A DNA stretch of 64,000 nt from Hyphomonadaceae bacterium ML37 (GTDB lineage: Bacteria > Pseudomonadota > Alphaproteobacteria > Caulobacterales > Maricaulaceae): NCBI GenBank assembly GCA_027627685.1, contig CP091241.1, forward strand, positions 620,001 to 684,000, written 5' to 3'. This document shows, in pieces, positions 1 through 8,195 of this stretch; position 1 is the stretch's first letter, and each line of letters starts with the position of its first letter. A program made the translations under genes and the position numbers. Under the pieces are notes generated by a model. That model did not search any database. It was not told where the DNA came from and saw only the letters and a program-made list of their open reading frames with translations.

Positions 1-414
1 GGCGTGCTGCTGTTCCTGATCGCGCTGGACATGATTTTTGAAAAGCGCACCAAGCGCCGCGAAGAGCGCGCCGAGAAGGTGTCTGACGAGACTGACCCGC
101 ATACCGAGCACGAAGACATTTCCGTGTTCCCCATGGCGATCCCGATGATCGCTGGTCCCGGCGCCATCGCTTCGATCATGCTGTTCATGTCTCAGGCCTC
201 CGGCTCGGTGGGCGCGCAAGTGTCCGTGCTGATCGGTCTGGGCGCCAATCTGGTGATCTGCCTGATCGTGTTTCTGATGATCGGGCCGGTCATGAAGCTG
301 ATGGGTGATACGATCGCGGCGATGATCACGCGCATCCTTGGCGTCATCCTCGCGGCGCTGGCGGCGCAGTTCATTTTTGACGGCGTGCGCGGGGCGCTTC
401 TCACCGCGGCCTAG
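1..414 (+). CDS. MarC family integral membrane protein (3' part)
   Basis: The gene enters from the left edge, so the true start lies outside the window; about 137 codons are visible. The visible part has a charged cytoplasmic loop (residues about 15-40, rich in K/R/E) followed by hydrophobic segments with a PMAIPMIAGPGAIAS motif, which is typical of the second repeat of MarC/YhgN-type membrane proteins. Two further membrane helices and a terminal helix (ILGVILAALAAQFIFDG) complete the fold. The family is named from the mar locus, but its transport role is not established. A CtrA-like box begins 3 bases after the stop. Confidence 0.85.
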   Translation, partial: GVLLFLIALDMIFEKRTKRREERAEKVSDETDPHTEHEDISVFPMAIPMIAGPGAIASIMLFMSQASGSVGAQVSVLIGLGANLVICLIVFLMIGPVMKLMGDTIAAMITRILGVILAALAAQFIFDGVRGALLTAA

Positions 415-416
415 GG

Positions 417-433
417 TTTACGCGGCGTTAACC
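417..433 (+). promoter_or_regulatory. CtrA-type box (TTTA-N7-TTAACC)
   Basis: TTTA at 417-420 and TTAA at 428-431 are separated by exactly 7 bases and followed by CC. This matches the full CtrA site TTAA-N7-TTAA with one mismatch. It lies about 70 bases before the small ORF at 503. CtrA itself is not encoded in the window; binding is inferred. Confidence 0.5.
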
Positions 434-502
434 GTGTTTTTGAACCCGGAATTAGCCCATTTGCGCCATGATCCGGCCCATCACTGGCTGGAGCATGAGC
501 GC

Positions 503-688
503 ATGCCGAGCGTACGTTTCATTCTGTTGAGTGCTGCGGGACTGGCCGCCATGGGCGGTCTTGCTGCGGGGGCCGCCTGTCTGCTGGACGGCGCGTTCGC
601 CCAGGCGGTGGCCTTCACCTGGCCGGGTCTGGCGGGCGGGGTCGCGTTTGCGCTGGCTGCGCCGGGGCAATCAGCCGAACCGGCCTAG
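503..688 (+). CDS. Small hydrophobic protein, unknown function (61 aa)
   Basis: This 61-residue ORF is almost entirely hydrophobic and Gly/Ala-rich, with two predicted membrane segments (about residues 5-27 and 32-52) and a short polar tail. The start at 503 is preceded by GGAG at a spacing of 9 bases. Its stop overlaps the stop of the convergent metallopeptidase gene. I do not recognise a family. The full-spaced CtrA-like box upstream makes cell-cycle control plausible, but the coding call rests on composition, the ribosome-binding site and position only. Confidence 0.45.
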   Translation: MPSVRFILLSAAGLAAMGGLAAGAACLLDGAFAQAVAFTWPGLAGGVAFALAAPGQSAEPA

Positions 689-1413
689 TAAGCCGCTCCC
701 GGCGGGTCTGTCTCGCGCAGGCGTGTGCGGCGCGCGCGGTGATCGGGCATGATCTGATCGAGCAGGCTGTAGAAGCGCCGCGAGTGATTCATCTCCAGCA
801 GATGACACGCCTCGTGGGCGCACACATAGTCGATCAGCGCCTCGTCATAGGCGATCAGGCGCGCATTCATCCGGATCGAGCCGTCGGCGGAACAACTGCC
901 CCAACGCGAGGCCTGCTCACGCACCCGCACAGTGGGCCGGGGCGCGCTGAGCGCCTGCGCATAGCCGGCCACTTTCGGGGCCATCACCGCCAGCGCCTGC
1001 TCGCGCCGCCAGCGTGACAGCGCCCGGCGGATGGTGGCGGCGCAAAGTGACGGCTCCAGCCCCGCATCTACCCGCACGTCCAGATAATCGCCGTCGCGGG
1101 TCAGGGCTGTGCGGGCGCGGTCATGGGGCGTGACCCGCAGGGTCAGCACGCCTCCGAGCCAGCCAATCTTCTCGCCGTCCACGCCGTGAAGCGGCGGGGC
1201 GATGACGCGTCTTGCCTGCTTGTCCAGCCGGTCGAGGATCCAGCCCGCCCGCTCGCGCACGGCCCGGTCGGCCTCCGAGGCGCTGGCGCGCTGGGGCAGC
1301 ACGACGCTGAGGCCGTCCGGGCCCACTTTCAGCCCGATCGTGCGCCGGCGCGCCGAGCGGTCGAGTGTGTAGGCGAGCTCGCGCTCGCCCAGACGAATCG
1401 TGCGGGTGATCAT
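685..1413 (-). CDS. YgjP-type (DUF45) M48-family metallopeptidase
   Basis: This 242-residue protein has the zinc-binding motif HEACH (an HExxH) within VCAHEACHLLEMNHSRRF near the C-terminus, plus WGSCS upstream (residues about 170). Both are hallmarks of the YgjP/SprT-like DUF45 family. The N-terminal half (RTIGLKV..., then a segment of beta strands) matches the family layout, and the length is normal. No signal peptide is seen, so it is probably cytoplasmic. The physiological substrate of this family is poorly known. The gene stands alone, and its stop overlaps the small ORF on the opposite strand. Confidence 0.85.
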   Translation of the reverse strand: MITRTIRLGERELAYTLDRSARRRTIGLKVGPDGLSVVLPQRASASEADRAVRERAGWILDRLDKQARRVIAPPLHGVDGEKIGWLGGVLTLRVTPHDRARTALTRDGDYLDVRVDAGLEPSLCAATIRRALSRWRREQALAVMAPKVAGYAQALSAPRPTVRVREQASRWGSCSADGSIRMNARLIAYDEALIDYVCAHEACHLLEMNHSRRFYSLLDQIMPDHRARRTRLRETDPPGAAY

Positions 1414-1462
1414 GGAATGAGGATAGCGCGCCCGCGCACGCCGCGCAGCCGGCTCGCGCCGG

Positions 1463-2746
1463 TCAGGGCGCCTTGTGAACCTGCCCGCGCGCCATCACGA
1501 AGCCCACCTGCCAGACCGCCGAGATGTCTTCCAGCGGATCGGCGTCCAGCGCGATGATGTCGGCCGACAGGCCCGGCGCGATGCGCCCGGTCTCATTCTC
1601 CAGCCCCAGATGGCGCGCCGCCGTGATGGTGGCTGTGCGCAGCGCCTCCATGGGCGTCAGGCCCGCTTCCACATAGAGCTCGAACTCGCGGGCATTGTCG
1701 CCATGGGCCGAGACGCCTGAGTCTGTGCCGAAGGCGATGGTCACGCCGCCGCGATGGGCTTGGCGCAGCATGTCCAGCATGCGCGGACCCACATCCAGCG
1801 CCTTGGCGCGCTGGAAGGGCGTCATCCAGCCTGCATCGGCCTGCTGCGTCACCCATTCGCCCGCCATGACGGTGGGGACCAGGACGGCGTTGTTGCTGCG
1901 GAACAGGCGGATGGATTCGGCGTCCAGAAACGTCCCGTGCTCGATGGAATGGCCGCCCGCGCGCAGGAAGGCGTTGATGCCGCTCACGCCATGGGCGTGG
2001 GCGGTGACGCGCCGGCCCATCATGGTCGCTGCTTCAACGATGGCGCGCAGCTCCTCTTCGAAGAACTGCACCTCCACGCCTGCGCCGGTGGAGGACAGAA
2101 CCCCGCCCGTGGCGGTGATCTTGATCATGTCCGCGCCTTCCTGGACCAGCTGGCGCACGGCGCGCGCGCAATCGGCCGCGCCATTGCAGGCATAGGGACT
2201 GCCATTGGCGCGCATAACCTCCACGCTCCAACCATTGATGTCGCCATGCCCGCCGGTGGGCGTCACGGCGCCGCCGGAAATGCGCAGGCGCGGGCCGGGG
2301 ACCATGTTCTGGTTGATAGCCCTTTGCAGCGCGCGCACCGCCTCCATGTCCGCGCCCACATCCTGAAGCGTGGTGAAGCCGGCCATCAGCGTGCGCCGGG
2401 CATACTCCGCGCCCTGCAGCGCGCGGTCGGCGCTGGACTCAGTGAAGGTCGCCAGGCGCCGGTCCGGCCCCTGCTGGGAGGTGATGTGAACGTGGGAATC
2501 AATGAAGCCCGGCAGCACCCAGCGGCTGGAGAGGTCGATGATCTCCGCGCCCTCGCGGGTGATGAAGCCGTCCTCCACCGCCGTAATGCGCCCGTCCTCT
2601 ACAATGATGGAGGCGTTGGCGCGCGGGTTTGCGTCGCCCGGCGCCGCGATCAGGGTTCCGGCATGGATGATGGTGACGGGCGAGTCGGCGGCCGATGGCG
2701 CGGCCAGCGCGCACGCAGCCGCCAGCGCAGCGAACAGACGGATCAT
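1463..2746 (-). CDS. Exported metal-dependent amidohydrolase
   Basis: The protein (427 aa) starts with a signal peptide (MIRLFAALAAACALAAPSAA) and then has the amidohydrolase-superfamily layout: GFIDSHVHI (HxH metal ligands, residues about 80), MIKITATGG (candidate bridging lysine), HAHG and EHGTF histidines, and GTDSG (catalytic Asp). It resembles the imidazolonepropionase-like/Xaa-Pro dipeptidase group, whose exported members hydrolyse dipeptides or cyclic amides; the substrate cannot be told here. The start at 2746 was chosen because it begins the signal peptide and has a GGAGGG ribosome site. It lies 73 bases downstream of flgL on the same strand but is unlikely to be flagellar. Confidence 0.85.
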   Translation of the reverse strand: MIRLFAALAAACALAAPSAADSPVTIIHAGTLIAAPGDANPRANASIIVEDGRITAVEDGFITREGAEIIDLSSRWVLPGFIDSHVHITSQQGPDRRLATFTESSADRALQGAEYARRTLMAGFTTLQDVGADMEAVRALQRAINQNMVPGPRLRISGGAVTPTGGHGDINGWSVEVMRANGSPYACNGAADCARAVRQLVQEGADMIKITATGGVLSSTGAGVEVQFFEEELRAIVEAATMMGRRVTAHAHGVSGINAFLRAGGHSIEHGTFLDAESIRLFRSNNAVLVPTVMAGEWVTQQADAGWMTPFQRAKALDVGPRMLDMLRQAHRGGVTIAFGTDSGVSAHGDNAREFELYVEAGLTPMEALRTATITAARHLGLENETGRIAPGLSADIIALDADPLEDISAVWQVGFVMARGQVHKAP

Positions 2747-2819
2747 GAAACCCTCCCCGGTATCGTGTTGTGTTCTCGCGCTAATCTCGCGCCAGCCCGG
2801 GCCAGGTGTCAAATCACGC

Positions 2820-3731
2820 CTATCTCAAAAACGGCAACAGGCTCGCCTGATTGAGGATGGAGAAGGTGGCGGCCGAGACTTCCACGGCGGTCTGGGCCTG
2901 GGTGAGGCGCGTGGCGGCCTGGGCCATGTCGGCGTCTTCCAGATCGGCCAGCATGCGGGTGAGATAGTCGGCGCGCGCCTCGTGTCCGCGCACCGACGCC
3001 TCCACCTTGGCCTGGCGGGCGCCGTTCTCGCCCATGGCCTCGTTCACATGCTCGAAGGCGGCGATCACATTGGTGATCTCGGTCTGGATGAAGGCCTGTT
3101 GGGCGGCGGTCATGGGGCCGTTGAACGGACCGTCCGGCCCGTCATTGAAGTCCGCGAGCCGGCGGAACACGCCCATCAGATCGCCTGCGACTTCCGACGC
3201 GGTGGCGTTCACATCCACCGCCAGATTATCGTCGATCTGGGTGCTCTGGCGGCGCGAAGCGTTGTCGAACGCGTCCATGGGATCGCCCAGCGCCTGCAGC
3301 TGGCCGATGGTGGAGACGGTCATGGGCTGCGCATCGGTGCGCACGCCGGCGAAGACGTGGGAGCCGTTGAACCGTGTGTTCAGCGCGATCACGACCCGGT
3401 CAAAGGATTCCTGGACCTTGTTCATCAGGAAGGTGCCGTCCGAGGTGGTCAGCGTCTCGCGCAGCTCCGACACCGAGTCTGACAGCTCGCGATAGGCCAG
3501 ATCCTGAACCTCCAGCCGGTTGCCCAGGCGGGTGTTGGCGCTGACATAATTGTCCACGCGGACCTGGGCCGAGCGTGCGGAGATGATGGCTTCGGCGCTG
3601 TTGCCATAGCCTTTGAGGTCCGGCGCCTTGCGCCCGGTGGAGAGCTGCTCGCGCGCGTCAAACGCCTCGCGCTGGGCGCGCATGAGGTCCATGAGGGCGG
3701 ACTGGGAGGCGGCCTGGGTTGAGATGCGCAT
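2820..3731 (-). CDS. flgL: Flagellar hook-associated protein 3 (hook-filament junction)
   Basis: This 303-residue flagellin-fold protein has the conserved N-terminal helix (MRISTQAASQSALMDL, then LSTGRKAPD) and a C-terminal helical segment (LTQAQTAVEVSAATFSILNQASLLPFL). This is the D0/D1 pattern of FlgL, which joins the hook-associated zone to the filament. The start is 11 bases after the flgK stop, so the two form one operon. It differs from flagellin in its context directly behind flgK and in lacking a typical flagellin C-terminus. Expression is expected from the sigma-54 site near 6088-6102. Confidence 0.92.
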   Translation of the reverse strand: MRISTQAASQSALMDLMRAQREAFDAREQLSTGRKAPDLKGYGNSAEAIISARSAQVRVDNYVSANTRLGNRLEVQDLAYRELSDSVSELRETLTTSDGTFLMNKVQESFDRVVIALNTRFNGSHVFAGVRTDAQPMTVSTIGQLQALGDPMDAFDNASRRQSTQIDDNLAVDVNATASEVAGDLMGVFRRLADFNDGPDGPFNGPMTAAQQAFIQTEITNVIAAFEHVNEAMGENGARQAKVEASVRGHEARADYLTRMLADLEDADMAQAATRLTQAQTAVEVSAATFSILNQASLLPFLR

Positions 3732-3742
3732 CGTTCGGTCCT

Positions 3743-5869
3743 CTAGACCATGTTCAGAAGCGTGTCGGTCATTTCCTTGGACGCCTGCATCAGGCGCGCC
3801 GCGGCGTTATAGGCCTGCTGGTAGAGCGTCATGCGGGCGAGCTCTTCATCGAGATTGACGCCCTCCACATCCGAGCGTTTGGCGTCAGCGGCCTGTTTCA
3901 CAGCGCCTGCTGCCGTCTCATTGCGCTCGGCGCGCGCGGCGCGGGCGCCCACATCGCCGGCCAGACGCGCGGCGTACTCCACCGGACTGGCCATGCCGCC
4001 CACCAGACCGCCCGCGCCGGCATAGCGGCGCTTGTCGGTGAGGGCGTTGAACAGGGCCTGGCCGCCCCGGCTGTCGCCCTGGCTGAGCACCAGATCGCCG
4101 GGCGCCGTGCCGGCGTCGAGGTCGAGTTTGGCGAAGGCGAGGCGGGTGGAATCCGAGCGCATGGCCGGATTGACCGAGAAGCTTTCAGCCCGGGTCATGC
4201 GCGCTGCGTCGCCCAGGCCAAACAGCTGGGAGAAGGACAGGCCGGTGGCGGCGCGCTGGGTGGAATCGCGGGTCACGTCGATGGTGAAATTCTGATAGCC
4301 CGGCGAGGACTGGAAGCTCAGCCGGCCATCGCCGTCCAGGCTGAACTGGCCGTATTGGCCAAGACCCGTGGCGGGACTGTTGAGGGCATTGATCTGATCC
4401 TGAAGGCTGGCGCCGGTGACCGGAACCGCGATCTGCGCCGCGCGCCGCCCGTCCGGCGTCATGACGGAGAAGCCAAGCTCCCCACCGGGCGCGAGGCCAT
4501 GGGCGCTGGCGCCGGTCAGACCGGTTTCGAAAAAGCCGGGCCGGGGCGCGTCGACCAGGTCGTTGAGGCCGAAGAAGTGCGACAGGCCCCGCCCGCCGAT
4601 GGAGGCGGGATCGGCGGCGTCTTGCAGCGCCGCCAGTCCGTGAGACGGGTCTGTGGCGCTGATGCTCAGGCGTCCATCGGTGAAGCTGGCGGTCGCATTC
4701 CCGCCAAAGGCGGCGTTGAGCGCGTTGACGAAATCACCCACGCTGGCGGCGGGCGCGCCATTGACTGTGAAACCGGTCGCGGTGACGCCCACGCTGACGC
4801 GCTGGACCAGCGCGCCGTCGCTGGTGACGACGGCCAGCTCGGCCTGTCCGGACCCGGTGACGATATCGCTGGCGAGCAGCCCGGTATTGCGCCCCTCCAG
4901 CAGGTTGGGCGGCGGATAGGCGGCTGAATCGTTATGAGCGGCGTTCAGCGCATCGGCGGCGCCGGCGGCCATTTCGGCCAGCGCCCCGGCGATCGACGGC
5001 AATTCCTTGTCGCGCAGGTCGATCAGCCCGCGCAGCTCGCCCGACCGGATGGACGGCGTGATGTCCACGATGGCGCCGGAGGTGGACACCCGGGCGGTGA
5101 TGCGCCCGTACTCCACGCCATAGGCGCCGGTCCCGGCGGGCGTGTAGTCCAGCGTCAGGCGGGCATTGTCGATCAGGCCGACCCCGTCCTGGGTGCGCAC
5201 GAACAGGCGCCCGTCCGGCTGGCGCTCGCCGCGCACATCCATCAGCTCTGACAATTCGTCCATCAGCTCGGACTGCCGGTTCAGCGTGCCGGTGACGTCA
5301 GATGCGTTCGCAGTGAGGGTCTGGGCTTGTGAATTGAGGGTCTCCAGCTCGCGCAGGATCTCGTTGGCGCGGTGCACGCCCGTGCCGATGCGCTGGTCGG
5401 ATTCGTCACGCATGACGCGCACTTCGGCGGACAGGCGCGACGCTTCGTCGAAAAAGCTCTGCAGGTCCGACGCTGCGCTCAGGCGCGACACCCGGTCGGC
5501 GCTGTCGGCGGCGGCGGCGCCCAGCGAGGCCATGATCTGGTTCATCCGCCCGAACAGCGAGCCCGCGTCATCGGTGGCGCCAAACTGCGATTGCAGCCGG
5601 TCAAGCGCCGCCGCGACCGCTTTGGACGCCGCCGCATCGGACGAGGCGCGCATGGCGGCGCCGGTGAGATAGATGTCGGAGACCCGGTTGATCCCCTGGA
5701 CAGTCACGCCTGCGCCCATGCCGCCGGAGCTGCGCGAGGACTGCAACAGCTCGGTGCGTGCATAGCCCGGCGTATTGACGTTGGAGACATTGTTCGAGGC
5801 GGTGCGCATGCCCAGCTGTGCAGCCTGCAGGCCGCTGAGCGCGCTGCCGATGATCCCGTTGAGCGACAT
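3743..5869 (-). CDS. flgK: Flagellar hook-associated protein 1
   Basis: This 708-residue protein begins with the rod/hook family motif (SGLQAAQLGMRTASNNVSN, then VNTPGYAR at about residue 30). It ends with the FlgK C-terminal helix containing GVNLDEELARMTLYQQAYNA. The long variable middle domain is Gly/Ala/Asp-rich, as expected for the exposed part of HAP1. An AAGGAG ribosome site precedes the start. It is the first gene of the flgK-flgL operon and is transcribed away from fliK. It would be exported by the flagellar type III system to the distal hook end. Confidence 0.95.
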   Translation of the reverse strand: MSLNGIIGSALSGLQAAQLGMRTASNNVSNVNTPGYARTELLQSSRSSGGMGAGVTVQGINRVSDIYLTGAAMRASSDAAASKAVAAALDRLQSQFGATDDAGSLFGRMNQIMASLGAAAADSADRVSRLSAASDLQSFFDEASRLSAEVRVMRDESDQRIGTGVHRANEILRELETLNSQAQTLTANASDVTGTLNRQSELMDELSELMDVRGERQPDGRLFVRTQDGVGLIDNARLTLDYTPAGTGAYGVEYGRITARVSTSGAIVDITPSIRSGELRGLIDLRDKELPSIAGALAEMAAGAADALNAAHNDSAAYPPPNLLEGRNTGLLASDIVTGSGQAELAVVTSDGALVQRVSVGVTATGFTVNGAPAASVGDFVNALNAAFGGNATASFTDGRLSISATDPSHGLAALQDAADPASIGGRGLSHFFGLNDLVDAPRPGFFETGLTGASAHGLAPGGELGFSVMTPDGRRAAQIAVPVTGASLQDQINALNSPATGLGQYGQFSLDGDGRLSFQSSPGYQNFTIDVTRDSTQRAATGLSFSQLFGLGDAARMTRAESFSVNPAMRSDSTRLAFAKLDLDAGTAPGDLVLSQGDSRGGQALFNALTDKRRYAGAGGLVGGMASPVEYAARLAGDVGARAARAERNETAAGAVKQAADAKRSDVEGVNLDEELARMTLYQQAYNAAARLMQASKEMTDTLLNMV

Positions 5870-6087
5870 CAGCCCGCTCCTTCAGGTTTGAAAGGAAAGA
5901 GGGCAGGTTTGCGGGCGAAAGGGGCGGGATTTGCCGGGCGAACGGCAAGACCTGCCGGGTCGGAGGCGCGCACGTTCTCACGCCCCGCAGCAGCGAAATC
6001 AAAGCAACAGATTGTTTTTAATGCCCTATCTGTCATGACCCTGCTCATGTCGGCGAGATGTGCGCGCCTGTATGGCCTGAGTACAGC

Positions 6088-6103
6088 GCAAGGTGCGGGC
6101 CAA
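6088..6103 (-). promoter_or_regulatory. Sigma-54 promoter for flgK-flgL
   Basis: Read on the minus strand, the site is TTGGCCCG-CACC-TTGCG. GG and GC are separated by exactly 10 bases, as required for the -24/-12 elements of sigma-54. One base departs from TGGCACG and the last W is G. Transcription would start near 6076, giving a leader of about 205 bases before flgK. Confidence 0.65.
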
Positions 6104-6236
6104 CGCGCCAGACGGCCCCAGGGCGGCAGGAATCGCCCCTGTTGACCCGTCAGAATCTGCCGGGCGGCGCCATATGCCAGGGACCATGATCATTTTAAGT
6201 ATATGATTTTATTGAATTGTAAGCGGTGGGCTGGGC

Positions 6237-6252
6237 TGGCGCGGCGCTTGCT
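6237..6252 (+). promoter_or_regulatory. Sigma-54 promoter for fliK-flgD(-flgE)
   Basis: CTGGCGCG-GCGC-TTGCTT matches the consensus YTGGCACG-N4-TTGCW with a single mismatch and the exact GG-N10-GC spacing (GG 6238-6239, GC 6250-6251). The predicted transcript start near 6262 leaves about 80 bases before the fliK start. Confidence 0.75.
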
Positions 6253-6344
6253 TGTGGGGTTGCGTATGCCTGCGCCCAAAGCGCGCGGGCTGATCAGTTC
6301 GCGGCAAAAGGCGGCGCACCCCATGAACATCAGGGTTTGTCATC

Positions 6345-8174
6345 ATGCCGCTTGCGGCTGCCATCATCCCAGGCCTGGTCCCCGGCGCGGCTGAGATCCG
6401 TACCGGCGGCGGGGCCGCGTCTGACCATACAGCGACCGCTGGCGTGTTTGATGCGCTGCTGGGCGAAGCCGTGTCTGCGGATGCGCGCATGGCGGGCGGC
6501 GGGGCGGATGACCGGCTGCGCCAAACCCTGATGACCGGCGCTGCGCGCCAGCGTCCCGCCCCGGGAGGCGAGACCGGCACTCCGGACCGCGCCCCCGGCG
6601 CGCCCGATACACAGCCGCCAGGCGCGCCGGTCAAGGGCGTGACCGGCTGGTCACCCGATTCCATGCCGGTCGAGCCGGACGCCGAATGGCCGGGCGCCGG
6701 TAATAAGGACACGCGGGGGCCTTCGCTGGATTCCACGCCGGTGGAGCCTGGATCCGAAGAAGCCGGCGGGCCGGTCAAGGGCGCGCCGCGGCCCGGTCTG
6801 GATTCTTCACCGGTCCAGCCGGACACGAGCGCGCCAGGCGCGCCGGTGAAGGATGCACGCGGACCGTGGCTGGATTCCACGCCGGTGGAGCCGGGGACAG
6901 AAGAGACGGGTGCGCCGGTCAAGGGCGCGCCGCTTCCCTCGCTCGATTCCTCGCCGGTTCAGCCGGATCGGGCCGCGCCGGGGGCGCCGGTCAAGGATGC
7001 GCCGGGACCGTCGCTGGATTCCTCTCCGGTGGAGCCGGGGACTGAAGAGACGGGTGCGCCGGTCAAGGGCGCGCTGCGGCCGGGTCTGGATTCCTCACCG
7101 GTCCAGCCTGACCGCACCACGCCGGGCGCGCCGGTCAAGGATACGCCGGGACCGTCGCTTGATTCCACGCCGGTGGAGCCGGGGACGGAAGAGGCGGGCG
7201 CACCGGTCAAGGGCGCGCCGGGCCCGGTCCTGGATTCCTCACCGGTCGAGACTGATTTACAGGAACCGGACGCGCCGGTGTCTGCATCTCAGCAAACGCC
7301 TTCGCCAGGCGCTGAGGCCAACTCCACCGCTCAGCCCGCCGCGCCTGTGGCGGCGCCGGACGTGACCCTTCCGGCCAACGCAGCGTCGGTGCGGCGTGAC
7401 GCTGAAGCGCGCCGCGTCGCGCCGGGCAGCCAGGCGGGCAAGGCAGGCGACGAGCCCGCCAAGCCGGGACCGGCAGGCGAGAAAGCGCAGGATCAAAGCG
7501 CAACGCCCGCCCCCGCCAGCGCCCCGGCCAAGACGCCAGCGCCGGACCTGCCGGCGGCTGCACGCAGCGCCGATGCGTTCCAGGCGCTGCTTCAGGCCCA
7601 GGGCCGGCCATCCGCCGAGGCCGCAGCGCCGCGCGCCGGCGACATGCCGCTGGACCCGTCCGGCGACACCGGAATGCGCAGCGCGCCCGATCGCGCCGCT
7701 GAGGTGCTGCGCAGCTCCGCACCGATGCCGCCGGGCGCCGCGCCGCGCTTTGCGCCGCAGACCGTCCAGACCCTGGCCGCCCAGATCGTGCGCCGGCAGA
7801 GCGAAGGCGGGCGGGTGTTCGATATCCGCCTGGACCCGCCCGAACTGGGACGGGTCGGCGTGCGCCTGGAAATGGGCAAGGACCAGATGGTCAAGGCCAT
7901 GCTGACCGCCGAACGCCCGGACACGCTCCAGGAATTGCAGCGTACGGCGCGTGATCTGGAGCGGGCGCTCAACGAGGCCGGGCTGGATCTGGCCGAGAAC
8001 GGGCTGTCCTTCACCCTCGGCGGCGAACGCGGCGAACGCGATGCGCCCGGGTTTGAGACGCCGCGCGGTGCGCGCAGCGTCGTGGAAATAGATGTGGCCC
8101 GGCCCGGCGCGCCGATGACCGCGCTTTACGGTTTCGCTCTGGCCCGCGCCGCGGGTCTGGACATTCAGGCATGA
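6345..8174 (+). CDS. fliK: Flagellar hook-length control protein
   Basis: This 609-residue protein ends in a Flg_hook domain (about residues 470-570) with the conserved DIRLDPPELGRVGVRLEM core, identifying it as FliK, the ruler that sets hook length and switches export specificity. The middle is an extended Pro/Ala/Gly/Asp region carrying nine 24-residue tandem repeats (residues 93-308; see the repeat feature). The order fliK-flgD-flgE fits one hook-building operon behind the sigma-54 site at 6237. No strong ribosome site precedes the start. FliK middle regions are usually low-complexity, but a regular two-type repeat ladder is unusual. Confidence 0.9.
   Translation: MPLAAAIIPGLVPGAAEIRTGGGAASDHTATAGVFDALLGEAVSADARMAGGGADDRLRQTLMTGAARQRPAPGGETGTPDRAPGAPDTQPPGAPVKGVTGWSPDSMPVEPDAEWPGAGNKDTRGPSLDSTPVEPGSEEAGGPVKGAPRPGLDSSPVQPDTSAPGAPVKDARGPWLDSTPVEPGTEETGAPVKGAPLPSLDSSPVQPDRAAPGAPVKDAPGPSLDSSPVEPGTEETGAPVKGALRPGLDSSPVQPDRTTPGAPVKDTPGPSLDSTPVEPGTEEAGAPVKGAPGPVLDSSPVETDLQEPDAPVSASQQTPSPGAEANSTAQPAAPVAAPDVTLPANAASVRRDAEARRVAPGSQAGKAGDEPAKPGPAGEKAQDQSATPAPASAPAKTPAPDLPAAARSADAFQALLQAQGRPSAEAAAPRAGDMPLDPSGDTGMRSAPDRAAEVLRSSAPMPPGAAPRFAPQTVQTLAAQIVRRQSEGGRVFDIRLDPPELGRVGVRLEMGKDQMVKAMLTAERPDTLQELQRTARDLERALNEAGLDLAENGLSFTLGGERGERDAPGFETPRGARSVVEIDVARPGAPMTALYGFALARAAGLDIQA
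6621..7268 (+). repeat. Nine tandem 72-bp (24-aa) repeats inside fliK
   Basis: Nine units of 72 bp encode 24-residue repeats of the form GAPVK[G/D]...LDS[S/T]PV[Q/E]P.... Odd and even units alternate from unit 3 on: one type has VKG with PVQPD, the other VKD with PVEPG and TEE. The higher-order period is therefore 144 bp (48 aa). Units 1 and 2 are the most diverged, and unit 9 blends into the next segment. The pattern suggests growth by duplication of a two-unit block. Confidence 0.9.
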
Positions 8175-8195
8175 CACGCATGAGGACGCATCGCC

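Larger units (their letters stand above)
5870..6344. other. Divergent flagellar regulatory region (flgK / fliK)
   Basis: These 475 bases hold no convincing gene. They contain two divergent sigma-54 promoter matches (6088-6102 on minus, 6237-6252 on plus) about 135 bases apart. An AT-rich block (6186-6220) and an inverted pair CGGCAG (6124-6129) / CTGCCG (6157-6162) lie between them and could hold enhancer sites for FlbD. FlbD binding is inference. Confidence 0.7.

Noticed and set aside
6209-7210. Minus-strand frames with SVPGSTGVESS-type repeats
   Set aside because: They mirror the fliK repeats on the other strand and have no start site or context of their own.
6621-7268. Tandem repeat mistaken for a CRISPR-like array
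   Set aside because: The units are contiguous, 72 bp long and in frame, with no spacers; no cas genes are near.
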